Shown here: positions 41,765-50,485 of the stretch, piece by piece
How the letters are laid out: the number at the start of each line of letters is the position of its first letter
How positions within the stretch are numbered: position 1 is the first letter of the stretch
From: Virgisporangium aliadipatigenens
Lineage (GTDB): Bacteria; Actinomycetota; Actinomycetes; Mycobacteriales; Micromonosporaceae
DNA: 64,000 nt
Assembly (NCBI RefSeq): GCF_016863615.1
Contig: NZ_BOPF01000035.1
Coordinates: forward strand, 61,300 to 125,299
Direction of reading: 5' to 3'
Made by a program: the position numbers and the translations under genes
Notes under the pieces: model-generated
The model's database searches: none
Told to the model about the DNA's origin: nothing
The model's input: only the letters and a program-made list of their open reading frames with translations

Positions 41765-42319
41765 CTACGTCGCAGACGTGATACCGGCATTCGAGATGCG
41801 AAAGCCCTTACCCCCGGCGACGACGCAGGTGACGCCCGTGCTGGCCGAGTCGCAGCGGAACGGGCCGACGGCGACCGCCTTGCCGTATTCGAGGGTGACC
41901 GTGCTCTCGCCCGAGTTTCCGAGGCACTGATCACCGTTGCAAACCTGGTACGCGCCGGTGGCATCCATGGACACCGAACCGGCGGGCTTCTCCGTCTGGC
42001 AGTGTGCGTGGGTCAAGCCTTGGAACTGGTAGTACACCTCGCAGACGATATTTTTCGACGGCGACTGGAAATGGCCGCCGGAAGCCGGCATCGGCACGAT
42101 TTCCGCGCCGTTCCCCGCATTCCCGCCGCCGATGGATGCGTTGGAACCGGGCTGGGAACTGCCGCTCGTAGTGGGAGCGCCGGGTGAGGCGCTGACCGGG
42201 GTGCTGGCCGCCGGCGAGGCACCGGCCGGGGCCGCCCGGCCCGACTCGTGCGCCACCGACGAGCAGGCGGTGAGCAGCAGAAGGCAGCTCGCCGCACCGG
42301 TCAACCAGGTCCTGCGCAT
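41765..42319 (-). CDS. Secreted lipoprotein of unknown function
   Basis: A 184-residue lipoprotein with signal and lipobox (LTGAASCLLLLTACSS), a ~60-residue Ser/Pro/Ala/Gly-rich spacer and a compact Cys-containing domain (SPSKNIVCEVYYQFQGLTHA; YQVCNGDQCLGNSGESTVTL; RCDSASTGVTCVVAGGKGFR). The pattern 'F.SPS.NI.C.......C......(G)....C.....TC.....G.GF.(I)S' resembles the DUF6636-type exported domain. It converges on the Ser/Thr kinase gene, with stops 11 bp apart. Confidence 0.7.
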   Translation of the reverse strand: MRRTWLTGAASCLLLLTACSSVAHESGRAAPAGASPAASTPVSASPGAPTTSGSSQPGSNASIGGGNAGNGAEIVPMPASGGHFQSPSKNIVCEVYYQFQGLTHAHCQTEKPAGSVSMDATGAYQVCNGDQCLGNSGESTVTLEYGKAVAVGPFRCDSASTGVTCVVAGGKGFRISNAGITSAT

Positions 42320-42499
42320 GGGTTTCTCCTCAGCGTTGCTTCTTTGTTGGTCGACATGTGTGATGCTCCGCCACCGGGGTCAGTTCGTGAATTCAGGTAA
42401 CGAAATGGTAACGGTCGGCGCGGGCGCTCCCGACGTGAATCGGCCTCGGCCGCTGAAGGGAATCGCACCCCGATACTGAGCAGATACGTGGAGTGCGCG

Positions 42500-42988
42500 A
42501 TGGAGTTTCCCGAACTGGTCGCGTTCCTGCGCGCCGAGCTCGACCGGCGCGCGGACGGGTTCCTTTTCGCGGACTTCCCGCCGGGACTGCCGCCGCAGCA
42601 GATTCCCGCCGACCTGCCAGCGGGGCTCCGCGCCGCGTTCGAGGTGACGAACGGCGCCACCGCTGGTGTCCTCACCATGATCAAGGTATCCGGGCTGGAG
42701 AAGGCGCAGTCGGTGTACCGGGACGTCGCCGAGTTTGTCGATGAACCGTCCCGGTGGCTGACGGTGGGCGCGCAACTACGAACCCGTGGTGCAGAACCGC
42801 GACACCGGCGCGCTGTGGTGGTTCCCGACACCGGCGTCGCGTGGTACGAAAGCGACCGCTTCGAAGAGCTGGCTCCCGACGTGGCCACCTTGTTCACCGA
42901 CATTGTGTTTACCGAGCGCTACCTGGAGCTGGCCCCCGAGCCCGGCGAGTGGTACGACCTCCTCGGTGACTTGGGCCTGCGTACCTGA
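42500..42988 (+). CDS. Hypothetical protein, possibly SUKH-like, with compensating frameshifts
   Basis: A 162-residue protein from ATG 42500 (GGAG 6-7 nt upstream). Most of it reads naturally (LVAFLRAELDRRADGFLFAD; WYESDRFEELAPDVATLFTD). However residues ~95-112 (VGAQLRTRGAEPRHRRAVVV) are Arg-rich and odd, while the next frame over exactly this stretch reads NYEPVVQNRDTGALWWFP, which is far more protein-like and joins smoothly to the following DTGVAWYES. One extra base upstream and one missing base near 42826 would explain this. The general style (F+..G.L....F..LAPD...F) recalls SUKH/SMI1 immunity proteins, weakly. Confidence 0.55.
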   Translation: MEFPELVAFLRAELDRRADGFLFADFPPGLPPQQIPADLPAGLRAAFEVTNGATAGVLTMIKVSGLEKAQSVYRDVAEFVDEPSRWLTVGAQLRTRGAEPRHRRAVVVPDTGVAWYESDRFEELAPDVATLFTDIVFTERYLELAPEPGEWYDLLGDLGLRT

Positions 42989-43000
42989 GGGAACGCGACC

Positions 43001-43257
43001 ATCACGGTCACCCACGATGAACTCCTTGCCCGCTGGGGCACCGATGGGCTCGTCCACTTTCCGCTGGACCGCTTCGACGACGTGCTGGGCACTCTGGGCG
43101 CGCCGCGTTCCCGCCCGAGGGCGCCATAGCGGTGGACGTGCCGCTGCCGGGTGCGCGGGCCCGCGCCGAACGGGCGGCGGAACTGCGGCGGCAACTGACT
43201 ACTGCGGACGCCGCCGCCGAGCCCGAGCCGTGGTGGTCGCTGGCGTTCCGGCAGTAG
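43001..43257 (+). pseudogene. Decayed small gene with lost start and frameshift
   Basis: The first part reads ITVTHDELLARWGTDGLVHF then PLDRFDDVLGTLGAP, with ATC where an ATG start would be expected. After ~43107 the frame must change to continue as AFPPEGAIAVDVPLPGARAR, AERAAELRRQLTTADAAAEP and EPWWSLAFRQ, ending at 43257. It lies 12 bp behind the frameshift-bearing gene and was probably its operon partner. The ~195 bp that follow contain only a vague coding-like stretch (STFDLDAAMPRSRTELFGL) that I cannot name. Confidence 0.45.
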
Positions 43258-43455
43258 ACATTGCTCACGCCACGGCGTCGGCAGCACGTTCGACCTCGAC
43301 GCCGCGATGCCGCGGTCGAGGACCGAGCTGTTCGGGCTCGCAGGCGCACCGGCGTGGCATGGTGGACGCGCTGCGCACCGTGTCCGAGGAAGCCCGTCGT
43401 CGACCGTGGCGGGTGCCGCATGTTCGGGGCCACCGTCGCTGGGTAGCTGCGCGTC

Positions 43456-43728
43456 ATGACCACTGTTGACGAAGTACTGCGGTACCTCGACGGGCTGGAC
43501 TATCCGGCGACCAGGGACGAGATCGTCCAGGAGGCCGAGCGCGAGGGCGCGCCGAACGAGGTGCTCAAGGCGTTGCGCGGCATGCCGCCTGTCGACTACC
43601 GCAACAAGGACGAGGTGGTCCGCTCGGCGAAGACGGACATCGCCCAGGAGACTCCGGCCGAGAAGGCCGCCAAGGCACGGGACAAGAAGCACCAGCGGGT
43701 GGCGGAATACCTGCGCGATACGACCTGA
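43456..43728 (+). CDS. DUF2795 domain protein
   Basis: A 90-residue protein from ATG 43456 with the DUF2795 pattern (DEVLRYLDGLDYPATRDEIV; EAEREGAPNEVLKALRGMPP), followed by a Lys/Glu-rich tail. Members are small cytoplasmic actinobacterial proteins of unknown function. It stands alone. The ~170 bp to the next gene contains no feature I can support. Confidence 0.8.
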   Translation: MTTVDEVLRYLDGLDYPATRDEIVQEAEREGAPNEVLKALRGMPPVDYRNKDEVVRSAKTDIAQETPAEKAAKARDKKHQRVAEYLRDTT

Positions 43729-43900
43729 CGCAGCAGATCGGATGCGCACTGAGTCCAAGGCGTCAGGGGTGATCGCCGCGTTCCCTTGACCGGATCCGTC
43801 TGCAGCATTCGCGACGGGTACATCGGCAGCCGTGGTCCGGCTCGCGCCGAGGCCGCACCGCGACCGTGTCCATGCGGTGTGGTGGTCGGGTCGCGGGTCG

Positions 43901-44365
43901 TCAGTCGGTCCGCGTGAGCCGGTTGCGTAGGGCGGCGGCGATTTCGGCGGCCGCGGCGATTTGATGCGGCGTGAGGGCGTCGACGAAGACCTCTTTCACG
44001 GCGCTCAGGTGTGGGACGGTCGCAGCCTGGAAGGCGTCGCGGCCGGCCGGTTCCAGGACGATCTCGGCGCCCCGGCTGTCGGTCGCGCACTCGTCGCGGC
44101 GGACCAGGTGGCGTCGTTGCATGCGTCCGAGATGGTGCGACAGGCGGCTGCGTTCCCAGCCGATCTGTTCGGCGAGTTCAGTGGGGCGGAGCCTGGTGTC
44201 CTCGGCCTCGCTCAGTGCGAGCAGTACGGCGTAGTCGCCGAAGGACAGACCGGCGTCGTGGTGCAGGCGGCTGGCGAGCACGGCGCGCAGCAGTTCGGTG
44301 GTCTCGATGAACTCACGCCAGGCCCGTAGCTCGTCGCGGGTCGGCAGCTTTCGGGATCTCGGCAT
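43901..44365 (-). CDS. MarR-family transcriptional regulator
   Basis: A 154-residue winged-helix protein. Helix-turn-helix LRPTELAEQIGWERSRLSHH is followed by LGRMQRRHLVRRDECATDSR and the wing GAEIVLEPAGRDAFQAATVP. Start ATG 44365 (MPRSRKLPTRDELRAW). It is divergent from a flavin-dependent oxidoreductase gene, and two TTGAC/GTCAA palindromes occupy the ~80 bp between them, so autoregulation and repression of the oxidoreductase unit is very likely. Confidence 0.88.
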   Translation of the reverse strand: MPRSRKLPTRDELRAWREFIETTELLRAVLASRLHHDAGLSFGDYAVLLALSEAEDTRLRPTELAEQIGWERSRLSHHLGRMQRRHLVRRDECATDSRGAEIVLEPAGRDAFQAATVPHLSAVKEVFVDALTPHQIAAAAEIAAALRNRLTRTD

Positions 44366-44385
44366 AACCGCCCACCCTCCAGTGT

Positions 44386-44425
44386 TTGACATGTCAATCA
44401 TATGGTTCATAGTTGACCCGTCAAC
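44386..44425. promoter_or_regulatory. Twin MarR-type operators
   Basis: TTGACATGTCAA (44386-44397), a perfect 12-bp palindrome, and GTTGACCCGTCAAC (44412-44425), arms of 6 bp around CC, share the half-site TTGAC/GTCAA. Their centres are 27 bp apart. Both lie between the divergent MarR and LLM-oxidoreductase genes, with a CATATG in between that may belong to a promoter. Confidence 0.7.
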
Positions 44426-44444
44426 GTTCACGGAAGGCAGCACG

Positions 44445-45476
44445 ATGACCGACCTGCTTCTGGGCCTCGACACCTTCGGCGACGTGCCGGTCGACGACGG
44501 CGGTACGCCCCTGTCGCACGCCGGGGCGATCCGCCAGGTTCTCGACGAGGCGGTCCTCGCCGACGAACTGGGCGTTGACGTGATCGCGCTCGGTGAGCAC
44601 CACCGCCCGGAGTATTCGATCTCCACCCCGGAGACCGTGCTGGCCGGGATCGCCACCCGCACCAGCCGCATCAAACTCGCCTCCGGCGTCACCGTGCTCA
44701 GCTCCGACGATCCGGTGCGCGTCTTCCAGCGCTTCGCGACCGTCGACGCGCTGTCCAACGGCCGTGCCGAAGTGATCCTGGGCCGCGGATCGTTCACCGA
44801 ATCGTTCCCGCTGTTCGGCTACGACCTGAGCGACTACGACACCCTCTTCGAGGAGAAACTCGAGCTGTTCGTCCAACTGCTCGACGAAGGGCCGGTCACC
44901 TGGGAGGGCACCACCCGGGCCGCGCTGCACGGGGCCGACGTGTTCCCGAAGACCGAGTCCGGGCGGCTGCCCGCCTGGGTCGGCGTTGGCGGCTCCCCGC
45001 AGTCGGTCGTGCGAACCGCCCGCCACGGACTGCCGCTCATGCTGGCCATCATCGGCGGCGACCCCGCGCGGTTCGCCCCGTACGTGGACCTCTACCGGCG
45101 CGCCGCCGACCAACTCGGGACCACCGCGCTGCCGGTCGGCATGCACTCGCCCGGTTTCATCGCCGACACCGACGAAGAGGCGAAGGAACTGCACTACCCG
45201 GCGTACAAGATCCAGATGGACCGGATCGGTGCTCTGCGCGGATGGCCCCCGATGCGCCGGGCGAGCTACGAGGCAGAGGTCGCCGAAGGCTCCCTGTACG
45301 TCGGTTCACCGACGACCGTGGCACGCAAGATCGCCGCTGCGGCGAAGACGCTCGACGTCGGCCGCTTCGACCTCATCTACACCGCCGGACCGCAGCGGGC
45401 CGACGCCCGCACCCGCGCCGTAGAACTGTTCGGCTCCAAGGTGGCACCCATGGTGCGCGACATGATGGCGAGCTGA
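44445..45476 (+). CDS. LLM-class flavin-dependent oxidoreductase (luciferase-like)
   Basis: A 343-residue bacterial-luciferase-fold protein (TIM barrel, FMN or F420): MTDLLLGLDTFGDVPVDDGG, LADELGVDVIALGEHHRPEY, SRIKLASGVTVLSSDDPVRV, GRAEVILGRGSFTESFPLFG and YVGSPTTVARKIAAAAKTLD. ATG 44445 has GGAAGG upstream. It is coupled (3-nt gap) to an F420/NADP oxidoreductase-like gene and controlled by the divergent MarR regulator. The unit is probably an inducible response to a small aromatic or electrophile. Confidence 0.88.
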   Translation: MTDLLLGLDTFGDVPVDDGGTPLSHAGAIRQVLDEAVLADELGVDVIALGEHHRPEYSISTPETVLAGIATRTSRIKLASGVTVLSSDDPVRVFQRFATVDALSNGRAEVILGRGSFTESFPLFGYDLSDYDTLFEEKLELFVQLLDEGPVTWEGTTRAALHGADVFPKTESGRLPAWVGVGGSPQSVVRTARHGLPLMLAIIGGDPARFAPYVDLYRRAADQLGTTALPVGMHSPGFIADTDEEAKELHYPAYKIQMDRIGALRGWPPMRRASYEAEVAEGSLYVGSPTTVARKIAAAAKTLDVGRFDLIYTAGPQRADARTRAVELFGSKVAPMVRDMMAS

Positions 45477-45479
45477 GCG

Positions 45480-46157
45480 ATGCGAACCGTCGGCATCCTC
45501 GGCGGCGGCAAGGTCGGCACCGTCCTGGCACGACTAGGCGTCGCCGCCGGCTATGACGTCCTGGTGGCCGGCTCGGGCGACCCGTCGAAGATCGCCCTCA
45601 TCGTCGGCGTCCTTGCCCCTGGCGCCACCGCGGTGACGGCGGTCGAGGCCGTCGAACGGGCCGACATCGTGATCCTGGCCCTCCCGCTGGGCAAGTACCG
45701 CACCGTGCCCGCCGAGGCGCTGCGCGGCAAACTCGTCATCGACGCGATGAACTACTGGTGGGAGGTCGACGGGATCCGTGCGGACCTGACCGACCCGAGT
45801 ACCTCCTCCAGCGAGATCGTGCAGGCGTTCCTGCCCGGGGCGCGGGTCGTCAAAGCGTTCAACCACATGGGTTACCACGACCTTGAGGCCGAAGCCCGAG
45901 GCCCGGGAACGGCCGGACGTAAGGCGATCGCCATCGCCGGAGACGACGCCGAGGACGTCGAAGCGGTTGCTGCATTCGTCGACGCGCTCGGCTTCGACCC
46001 TGTCGTCGCCGGGCCGCTCGCCGCGGGTGTGCGCATGCAACCCGGAACGGAAATGTTCGGCGCGAACACCGACGCCGCGCAAGTCCGCGCAATGCTCGAC
46101 CGCTTCTCCACCGCCGAGCCCGGCCCGGGCGGGCCGCATGTGGCTCCTGGGCGATGA
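45480..46157 (+). CDS. NADPH-dependent F420 reductase-like dinucleotide-binding protein
   Basis: A 225-residue Rossmann protein with [20 protein letters not shown] at the N-terminus, a [20 protein letters not shown] segment and [20 protein letters not shown], matching the F420H2:NADP oxidoreductase/'NAD(P)-binding' family. If the neighbouring LLM enzyme uses F420, this gene could supply reduced cofactor. The last ~20 residues are low-complexity. It forms a two-gene operon with the LLM oxidoreductase. Confidence 0.8.
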   Translation: MRTVGILGGGKVGTVLARLGVAAGYDVLVAGSGDPSKIALIVGVLAPGATAVTAVEAVERADIVILALPLGKYRTVPAEALRGKLVIDAMNYWWEVDGIRADLTDPSTSSSEIVQAFLPGARVVKAFNHMGYHDLEAEARGPGTAGRKAIAIAGDDAEDVEAVAAFVDALGFDPVVAGPLAAGVRMQPGTEMFGANTDAAQVRAMLDRFSTAEPGPGGPHVAPGR

Positions 46158-46275
46158 CCTACGTCGAGGTCGAGTACAGACGGCTGCCCCGTCGTGGGAT
46201 CCAACGCGCGGGCGCGGGCAGGGACCGGCGCACGGCGAGGTGATCGGCCCACGGGGGCGACTGTCGGCGCGCCGT

Positions 46276-46308
46276 GCTGAAATCAGCTCAATGAGCAGCG
46301 CTTTCAGC
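46276..46308. terminator. Nested inverted repeat, candidate terminator
   Basis: Outer arms GCTGAAA (46276-46282) and TTTCAGC (46302-46308) enclose inner arms GCTC (46286-46289) and GAGC (46293-46296). It lies between the F420 reductase-like gene and the PadR gene. It could end the first transcript or fold as a regulatory stem; there is no U-tract. Confidence 0.4.
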
Positions 46309-46322
46309 CGATTGGGGACCCT

Positions 46323-46339
46323 ATGTAGAATGGCTACAT
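46323..46339 (+). promoter_or_regulatory. PadR-type operator overlapping the start codon (leaderless promoter)
   Basis: ATGTAG-AATGG-CTACAT is a perfect 6-bp inverted repeat with a 5-nt spacer, fitting the ATGT...ACAT operators of PadR proteins. Its right arm contains the first two bases of the ATG at 46338. TAGAAT within it is a good -10 box ending 7 nt before the ATG, and no SD is present. The gene is therefore probably transcribed leaderless and autorepressed. Confidence 0.65.
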
Positions 46340-46670
46340 GCCATCCGACATCAGGGTCACGGTTCCCGTGGCGAAGGTGCTCGCCGCGTTCCTCACCGAG
46401 CCCGTCGAGCCCCGCTACGGGCTCGACCTCATGCAGGTCACCGGCCACCCCAGTGGCACTCTCTACCCGATTCTCAAGCGGCTCCAGCGGGCCGGCTGGC
46501 TCAGCGCCGAGTGGGAGGCGCTCGACGCCGCCGCGGCCGGCCGTCCACCCCGCCGGTACTACCTGCTCACCCCGCACGGCGTCGCGGCGGCCCGCCGGGA
46601 GATCGCCGGGCTCAACCGTTCGCTGTCGCCGGGCACCGGCCTCGACGTCGCCCGGCCGGAGCCGGCATGA
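46338..46670 (+). CDS. PadR-family transcriptional regulator
   Basis: A 110-residue PadR-like winged helix protein: VTVPVAKVLAAFLTEPVEPR, YGLDLMQVTGHPSGTLYPIL, KRLQRAGWLSAEWEALDAAA, GRPPRRYYLLTPHGVAAARR. It overlaps the following membrane-protein gene by ATGA. The PadR + membrane protein pairing is common in actinobacteria, where the regulator controls its own operon. The palindrome at its start codon is the presumed binding site. Confidence 0.88.
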   Translation: MPSDIRVTVPVAKVLAAFLTEPVEPRYGLDLMQVTGHPSGTLYPILKRLQRAGWLSAEWEALDAAAAGRPPRRYYLLTPHGVAAARREIAGLNRSLSPGTGLDVARPEPA

Positions 46671-48661
46671 ACACCGTCGACTCCCTCGTCGCCGCCCTGC
46701 TGCGCCTGGCCGCCCGCCGCTGGCCGGCCGACCTGCGCGACGAGGTCGCCCATGAGTGGTGGGCCGAGGTCACCGCGATGCGCACCGACCCGGCGACCGG
46801 GAGAGTGCGCTCGGCCGTCCGGGCCCTCCGGTTCGCCGTCAGCCTGCTCGCGTCCCCTCCCGTGGAGGACGAGCACGGCGTCCCGCGGGGCTGGCGGGAG
46901 ACCGTTCCCGGAGTCGGCGCCGTGGCCCGCGCCGTGACGTTGGTGGTGGTCGCCACCGCGTCCGCCTACTACCTGGCCCAACTGGCCGTGTCGCTGGTCG
47001 CGGCGCCGTTCGGCGCCGTCGGCGGGGGCGAGCTTCGCTTCGCCGCCGTCGGGTGGCTGACCCTGCCGGCCGGCCTGGCGGTGGGGTGGCTGGTGGGCCG
47101 GCTGGCACCGCCGCGCGGGCCCGACGGCACCCGGCTCGGCCCCGGCGGCACGATCGCGGTGGCCCTCGCCGGTGGTGCGCTGGTCCACTGCTGGTCGGCC
47201 CTACGCGCCGTGTCGAGCGGCCTCTTCACCGACCCGCTCCCGGTGGTCGCCGGCGTCGGTCTCTCGCTCCTGATCTGGGCGCCCGTCGTGGCCGGCACCA
47301 TGCGCGCAGTCGACCGGCGCGTGACGACCGGGCGGGAACGGCTCGCGGTCGGCGACGCCGCGACGGGGATCACCGCCGCTGTGTACCTGGGCACCGTCGC
47401 GGCGACCCTCCCGCCGACCCTGGCCGCCGGCGACAGCCCCTTCTCCGCGCTGGCCTGGGCGCCCCGGGTGCTGTTCGGGCTCGACGCGTTCGCCGACCCG
47501 CGGATCAGCGCCGACGTGCACAACGCCGCCGCGGGCGCGCCGCCGCTGCTGCTGGCCCTGTCGGCCGTGGTGGTCGCGTTCGGCCACGGCACCCGGCGGG
47601 CCGTGCCGCACCGCGCCCGGAGGCCGGTCGTGGTGCCCGACGGCGCGGGCGTCGCGCTGCCGGCCTTGGTACGCGCGGCGGCACTGCTCCTCGTGCTGCT
47701 CGGGGTCGGCGCGTGGGCCTGGACTCTCGGCGTGCTCACCCCCGACATGGCGCACGTGATGGAGCGCGGCGCACCCGTGCCCGGCGGCGACAACGAGTTG
47801 TACATGTGGACCGACGAGTTGCGCTGGGCCGCCATCGCCGTCACCGCGCTCGCCCTGCTGGTCGCCGCCGCCGCGGCCCCGGCCGCCCCCGTCGGCGCGG
47901 TTGTGGTCATCGCGGCGCTGTTGGGCGTCGACGCGGCCGTGTACCGAATGCACCGGGCCGTCGACCCACGTCCGCTGCTGGCCGTCGGGCTGCTCGTGGT
48001 GCTCGTCGGGTGGCTGCTGGCCGGGGCCGGACGTTCCCGGGTCGACCCCGCGGTGACGCGCCGCCGGCTGCGGGTGGTAGCCGTCACCGCGGCGGTGGGC
48101 GGGCCGCTGCTCGCCATCCAGGGAACCCCCGTGGAGAACCACCCCTACCTGTTGCCCAGTGTCGGCTGGACGCAGGCGGCGGCGATGGCCGGATTCGCCG
48201 CGCTGGCGGTCGTCGCCGCACTCGCCGCCCGGCCCCGCCCGGCGCCCGGATACGTGGCGGTGGCGGCCCTGATGGTGCCGGTGACGGTGCTCGGCGGGCT
48301 CGGCGTCGCGAGCGGGTCGGGCCTCGACGTGACCGGCTGGGGGGTGATCCTCAGCGGCCCGATGCTGCTGCTGGTGCTGGGCCTCGCGCTGCCGCGCCCG
48401 CGCCGCCGCGCGGCTCTGTGGTGGGGGCTCGGCGCCGTGGCGGCCCTGCCTGCCTCGATCGTCGTTCTGGTGGTGGGGCTGGTCGTCAGCAGTGTGGTCA
48501 GCAGCGCGCTATGGGGGCTCACCGGCACCGGCGGGTGGGCCGACGGGCTGCCCGCGGTGCCGGGCGGCGTGCTGGCGGCGCTGCTCGTCGCGACGCTCGC
48601 CACCCGGCTCGGCCCGCCGGCCTCGCCGGCGCTGGCCCCGCCGGACCCCGTGCCGGCCTGA
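46667..48661 (+). CDS. Large multi-pass membrane protein (PadR-partner)
   Basis: A 664-residue integral membrane protein. A soluble N-terminal segment (LAARRWPADLRDEVAHEWWA EV-type, ~15-60) resembles the short prefix domain found on PadR-linked permease-like proteins. It is followed by about 14-16 hydrophobic helices with Ala/Val/Leu/Gly-rich sequence and short loops. I recognise no transporter motif. Translational coupling to PadR suggests joint function in membrane stress or export. It ends just before a strong hairpin. Confidence 0.7.
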   Translation: MNTVDSLVAALLRLAARRWPADLRDEVAHEWWAEVTAMRTDPATGRVRSAVRALRFAVSLLASPPVEDEHGVPRGWRETVPGVGAVARAVTLVVVATASAYYLAQLAVSLVAAPFGAVGGGELRFAAVGWLTLPAGLAVGWLVGRLAPPRGPDGTRLGPGGTIAVALAGGALVHCWSALRAVSSGLFTDPLPVVAGVGLSLLIWAPVVAGTMRAVDRRVTTGRERLAVGDAATGITAAVYLGTVAATLPPTLAAGDSPFSALAWAPRVLFGLDAFADPRISADVHNAAAGAPPLLLALSAVVVAFGHGTRRAVPHRARRPVVVPDGAGVALPALVRAAALLLVLLGVGAWAWTLGVLTPDMAHVMERGAPVPGGDNELYMWTDELRWAAIAVTALALLVAAAAAPAAPVGAVVVIAALLGVDAAVYRMHRAVDPRPLLAVGLLVVLVGWLLAGAGRSRVDPAVTRRRLRVVAVTAAVGGPLLAIQGTPVENHPYLLPSVGWTQAAAMAGFAALAVVAALAARPRPAPGYVAVAALMVPVTVLGGLGVASGSGLDVTGWGVILSGPMLLLVLGLALPRPRRRAALWWGLGAVAALPASIVVLVVGLVVSSVVSSALWGLTGTGGWADGLPAVPGGVLAALLVATLATRLGPPASPALAPPDPVPA

Positions 48662-48666
48662 TGCGG

Positions 48667-48699
48667 GGCGGCCCCGGTCCACAGTGGACCGGGGCCGCC
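48667..48699. terminator. Long perfect hairpin terminator
   Basis: Arms of 16 bp (GGCGGCCCCGGTCCAC and its complement) face each other around a single base, beginning 5 bp after the membrane-protein stop. There is no U-tract, as often in high-GC actinobacteria. The core of the stem is the iterated palindrome GTCCACAGTGGAC. The ~170 bp up to 48871 contains no feature I can support. Confidence 0.7.
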
Positions 48700-48871
48700 G
48701 CTGGTGCGGGGCCGGGGGCGGTGCGTCGTACTCCTCGGACGACTCCAGCGCCAACGCCGACGGAACCACGTCCAACTCGGTTGGCACCAGCACCGGCAAC
48801 GGCAACCACTCCCGGGCCGCCGGTGGTCGGCACGGCCGCCGTGGCCGAGCAGCCCATCCGCGCCGCACTGA

Positions 48872-50347
48872 CTATCGGACCCCGGCGGTGAACCACCGGT
48901 TCATCGCTTCGGTGAACGACGGCACGTCACCGCCGGCCCACGCGACGATGCCGTCCGGCCGGATCAGCACGGCGTCGAAGCCCAGGTCGTCCTCGGCCGG
49001 GCCGCTGACGTACCGGACGCGGTCGTGCCAGGTTGTGGCCGCGTCCCGCAGGGAACCGGCGAAATCGAGGATCACGCCCTTCCCGTCCGCCATGAGTTCG
49101 GCCAGCGAGGTGCCGTCGGCCAGCCGGAAGGCCGGCGCGTTGCGGCCGACGAGCGGCTGGTCACTGCCGAGGTCGTAGCGCATGGACAGCCCGGAGAGCC
49201 GGTCGTAGATGTAGGTCGCCACGTCCGGGGTCCGGATCAGCTCCCGGATCACCCCCTGAACCGCCTGCGCGAGCGGGCCCGGCTGCATGATCGCCACCTG
49301 GGCGCGGGTCCAGTCGAGCACCTGCGCGGCGATCGGGTGCCGTTCCTCGGTGTACGTGTCCAGCAGTCCGGCCGGCGCCTGCCCGTGGATCGTCGCGGCC
49401 AGCTTCCAGCCGAGGTTCAGGGCGTCGCCGATGCCGAGGTTGAGCCCCTGCCCGCCGAGCGGGGGGTGGATGTGCGCGGCGTCTCCGGCCAGCAACACCC
49501 GCCCGCGCCGGTACGTCGTCGCCTGCCGCGCCCGGTCGGTGAACGTGGACGCCGCCCGGACGCCGGTCAGCGTCACGTCGGTGCCGGTCACCCGGCGCAG
49601 CACCTCCTGCAGGTGCTCGAGCGTCAACTCCTGGGAGCGGTCGAAGGCTCCGCCGTCGAAGTCGTTCATACCGACGTGTCCCTCATATTGGGTCCGCAGG
49701 TACATGCCCCAGGGCGTCAGATGGAACCCAAAGCGCACCTTCTGCGGGTCGTCCATGGTGACGTGCGTTGTGTAGCCGGTGAAGGTCGGATCGGTGCCCT
49801 CGAAATCGATACCCGCCGCGACGCGTACGGTGCTGCGCCCGCCGTCGCAGCCGACGACCCAGCGGGCCACGTACTCGTCCGCGCCGGCCCGGACCACGAC
49901 GTGGTCGTCGTGCGGCTCGAGGCCGGAGACCTCGACACCGCGGCGGACGGTGGCCCCGAGCTTGGCGGCACGCTCGCCCAGCACCGACTCGACCGCCGCG
50001 AGACTGGTGACGACGCGTTCCGGGGCCGAACTGGGCAGCTGGAAGGGCAGCCTGCCGACGTCGATGGCGTCAGGGTCGACCAGGATGCCCGCGAAGTGAA
50101 GCGTGCGCGGCAGGACCACCTTCTCGCCGGAGCCCGACGCGGTAAGGATGTCGGCCAGCAATCCCCGGCGGTAGAACACCTCGGCCGACAGGTCCCACAG
50201 CGTCCGCATCCCCAGCGGCAACGACTTCGACGGGGCGTCCGGATCCGGTTCCCGCTCCAGCACCTGGACGCTGCAACCGGCCCCGGCCAGCTCTCCGGCA
50301 AGGAACAGGCCGACCGGCCCGCCACCAACGATCAGCACGTCATCCAC
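48872..50347 (-). CDS. FAD-dependent aromatic-ring monooxygenase (class A, PgaE/MhpA/Rox-like)
   Basis: A 491-residue flavoprotein: FAD motif DDVLIVGGGPVGLFLAGELA, second motif VVGCDGGRSTVRVAAGIDFE, and ribityl motif RVLLAGDAAHIHPPLGGQGL followed by NLGIGDALNLGWKLAATIHG. The C-terminal ~100 residues have the thioredoxin-like extension of the polyketide/phenol hydroxylase group (VGRNAPAFRLADGTSLAELM). GTG 50347 is preceded by AGGGGAT. It is downstream of a large AfsR-type regulator on the same strand, ~140 bp away, and may be its target. Substrates in this group range from angucyclines to rifampicin. Confidence 0.88.
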   Translation of the reverse strand: MDDVLIVGGGPVGLFLAGELAGAGCSVQVLEREPDPDAPSKSLPLGMRTLWDLSAEVFYRRGLLADILTASGSGEKVVLPRTLHFAGILVDPDAIDVGRLPFQLPSSAPERVVTSLAAVESVLGERAAKLGATVRRGVEVSGLEPHDDHVVVRAGADEYVARWVVGCDGGRSTVRVAAGIDFEGTDPTFTGYTTHVTMDDPQKVRFGFHLTPWGMYLRTQYEGHVGMNDFDGGAFDRSQELTLEHLQEVLRRVTGTDVTLTGVRAASTFTDRARQATTYRRGRVLLAGDAAHIHPPLGGQGLNLGIGDALNLGWKLAATIHGQAPAGLLDTYTEERHPIAAQVLDWTRAQVAIMQPGPLAQAVQGVIRELIRTPDVATYIYDRLSGLSMRYDLGSDQPLVGRNAPAFRLADGTSLAELMADGKGVILDFAGSLRDAATTWHDRVRYVSGPAEDDLGFDAVLIRPDGIVAWAGGDVPSFTEAMNRWFTAGVR

Positions 50348-50485
50348 GACACAGATCCCCTCATTCGTACGGCGGATCCAGACTCGCGTCAACGCCTGTC
50401 ACGGGACGCACGCGGCGCTCGCGCGGGACCGTGCCCCGGGCCGGGCCCGGTGAGCGGCGTGTGCGTGTCGTGTGAGAGGTGCGGG

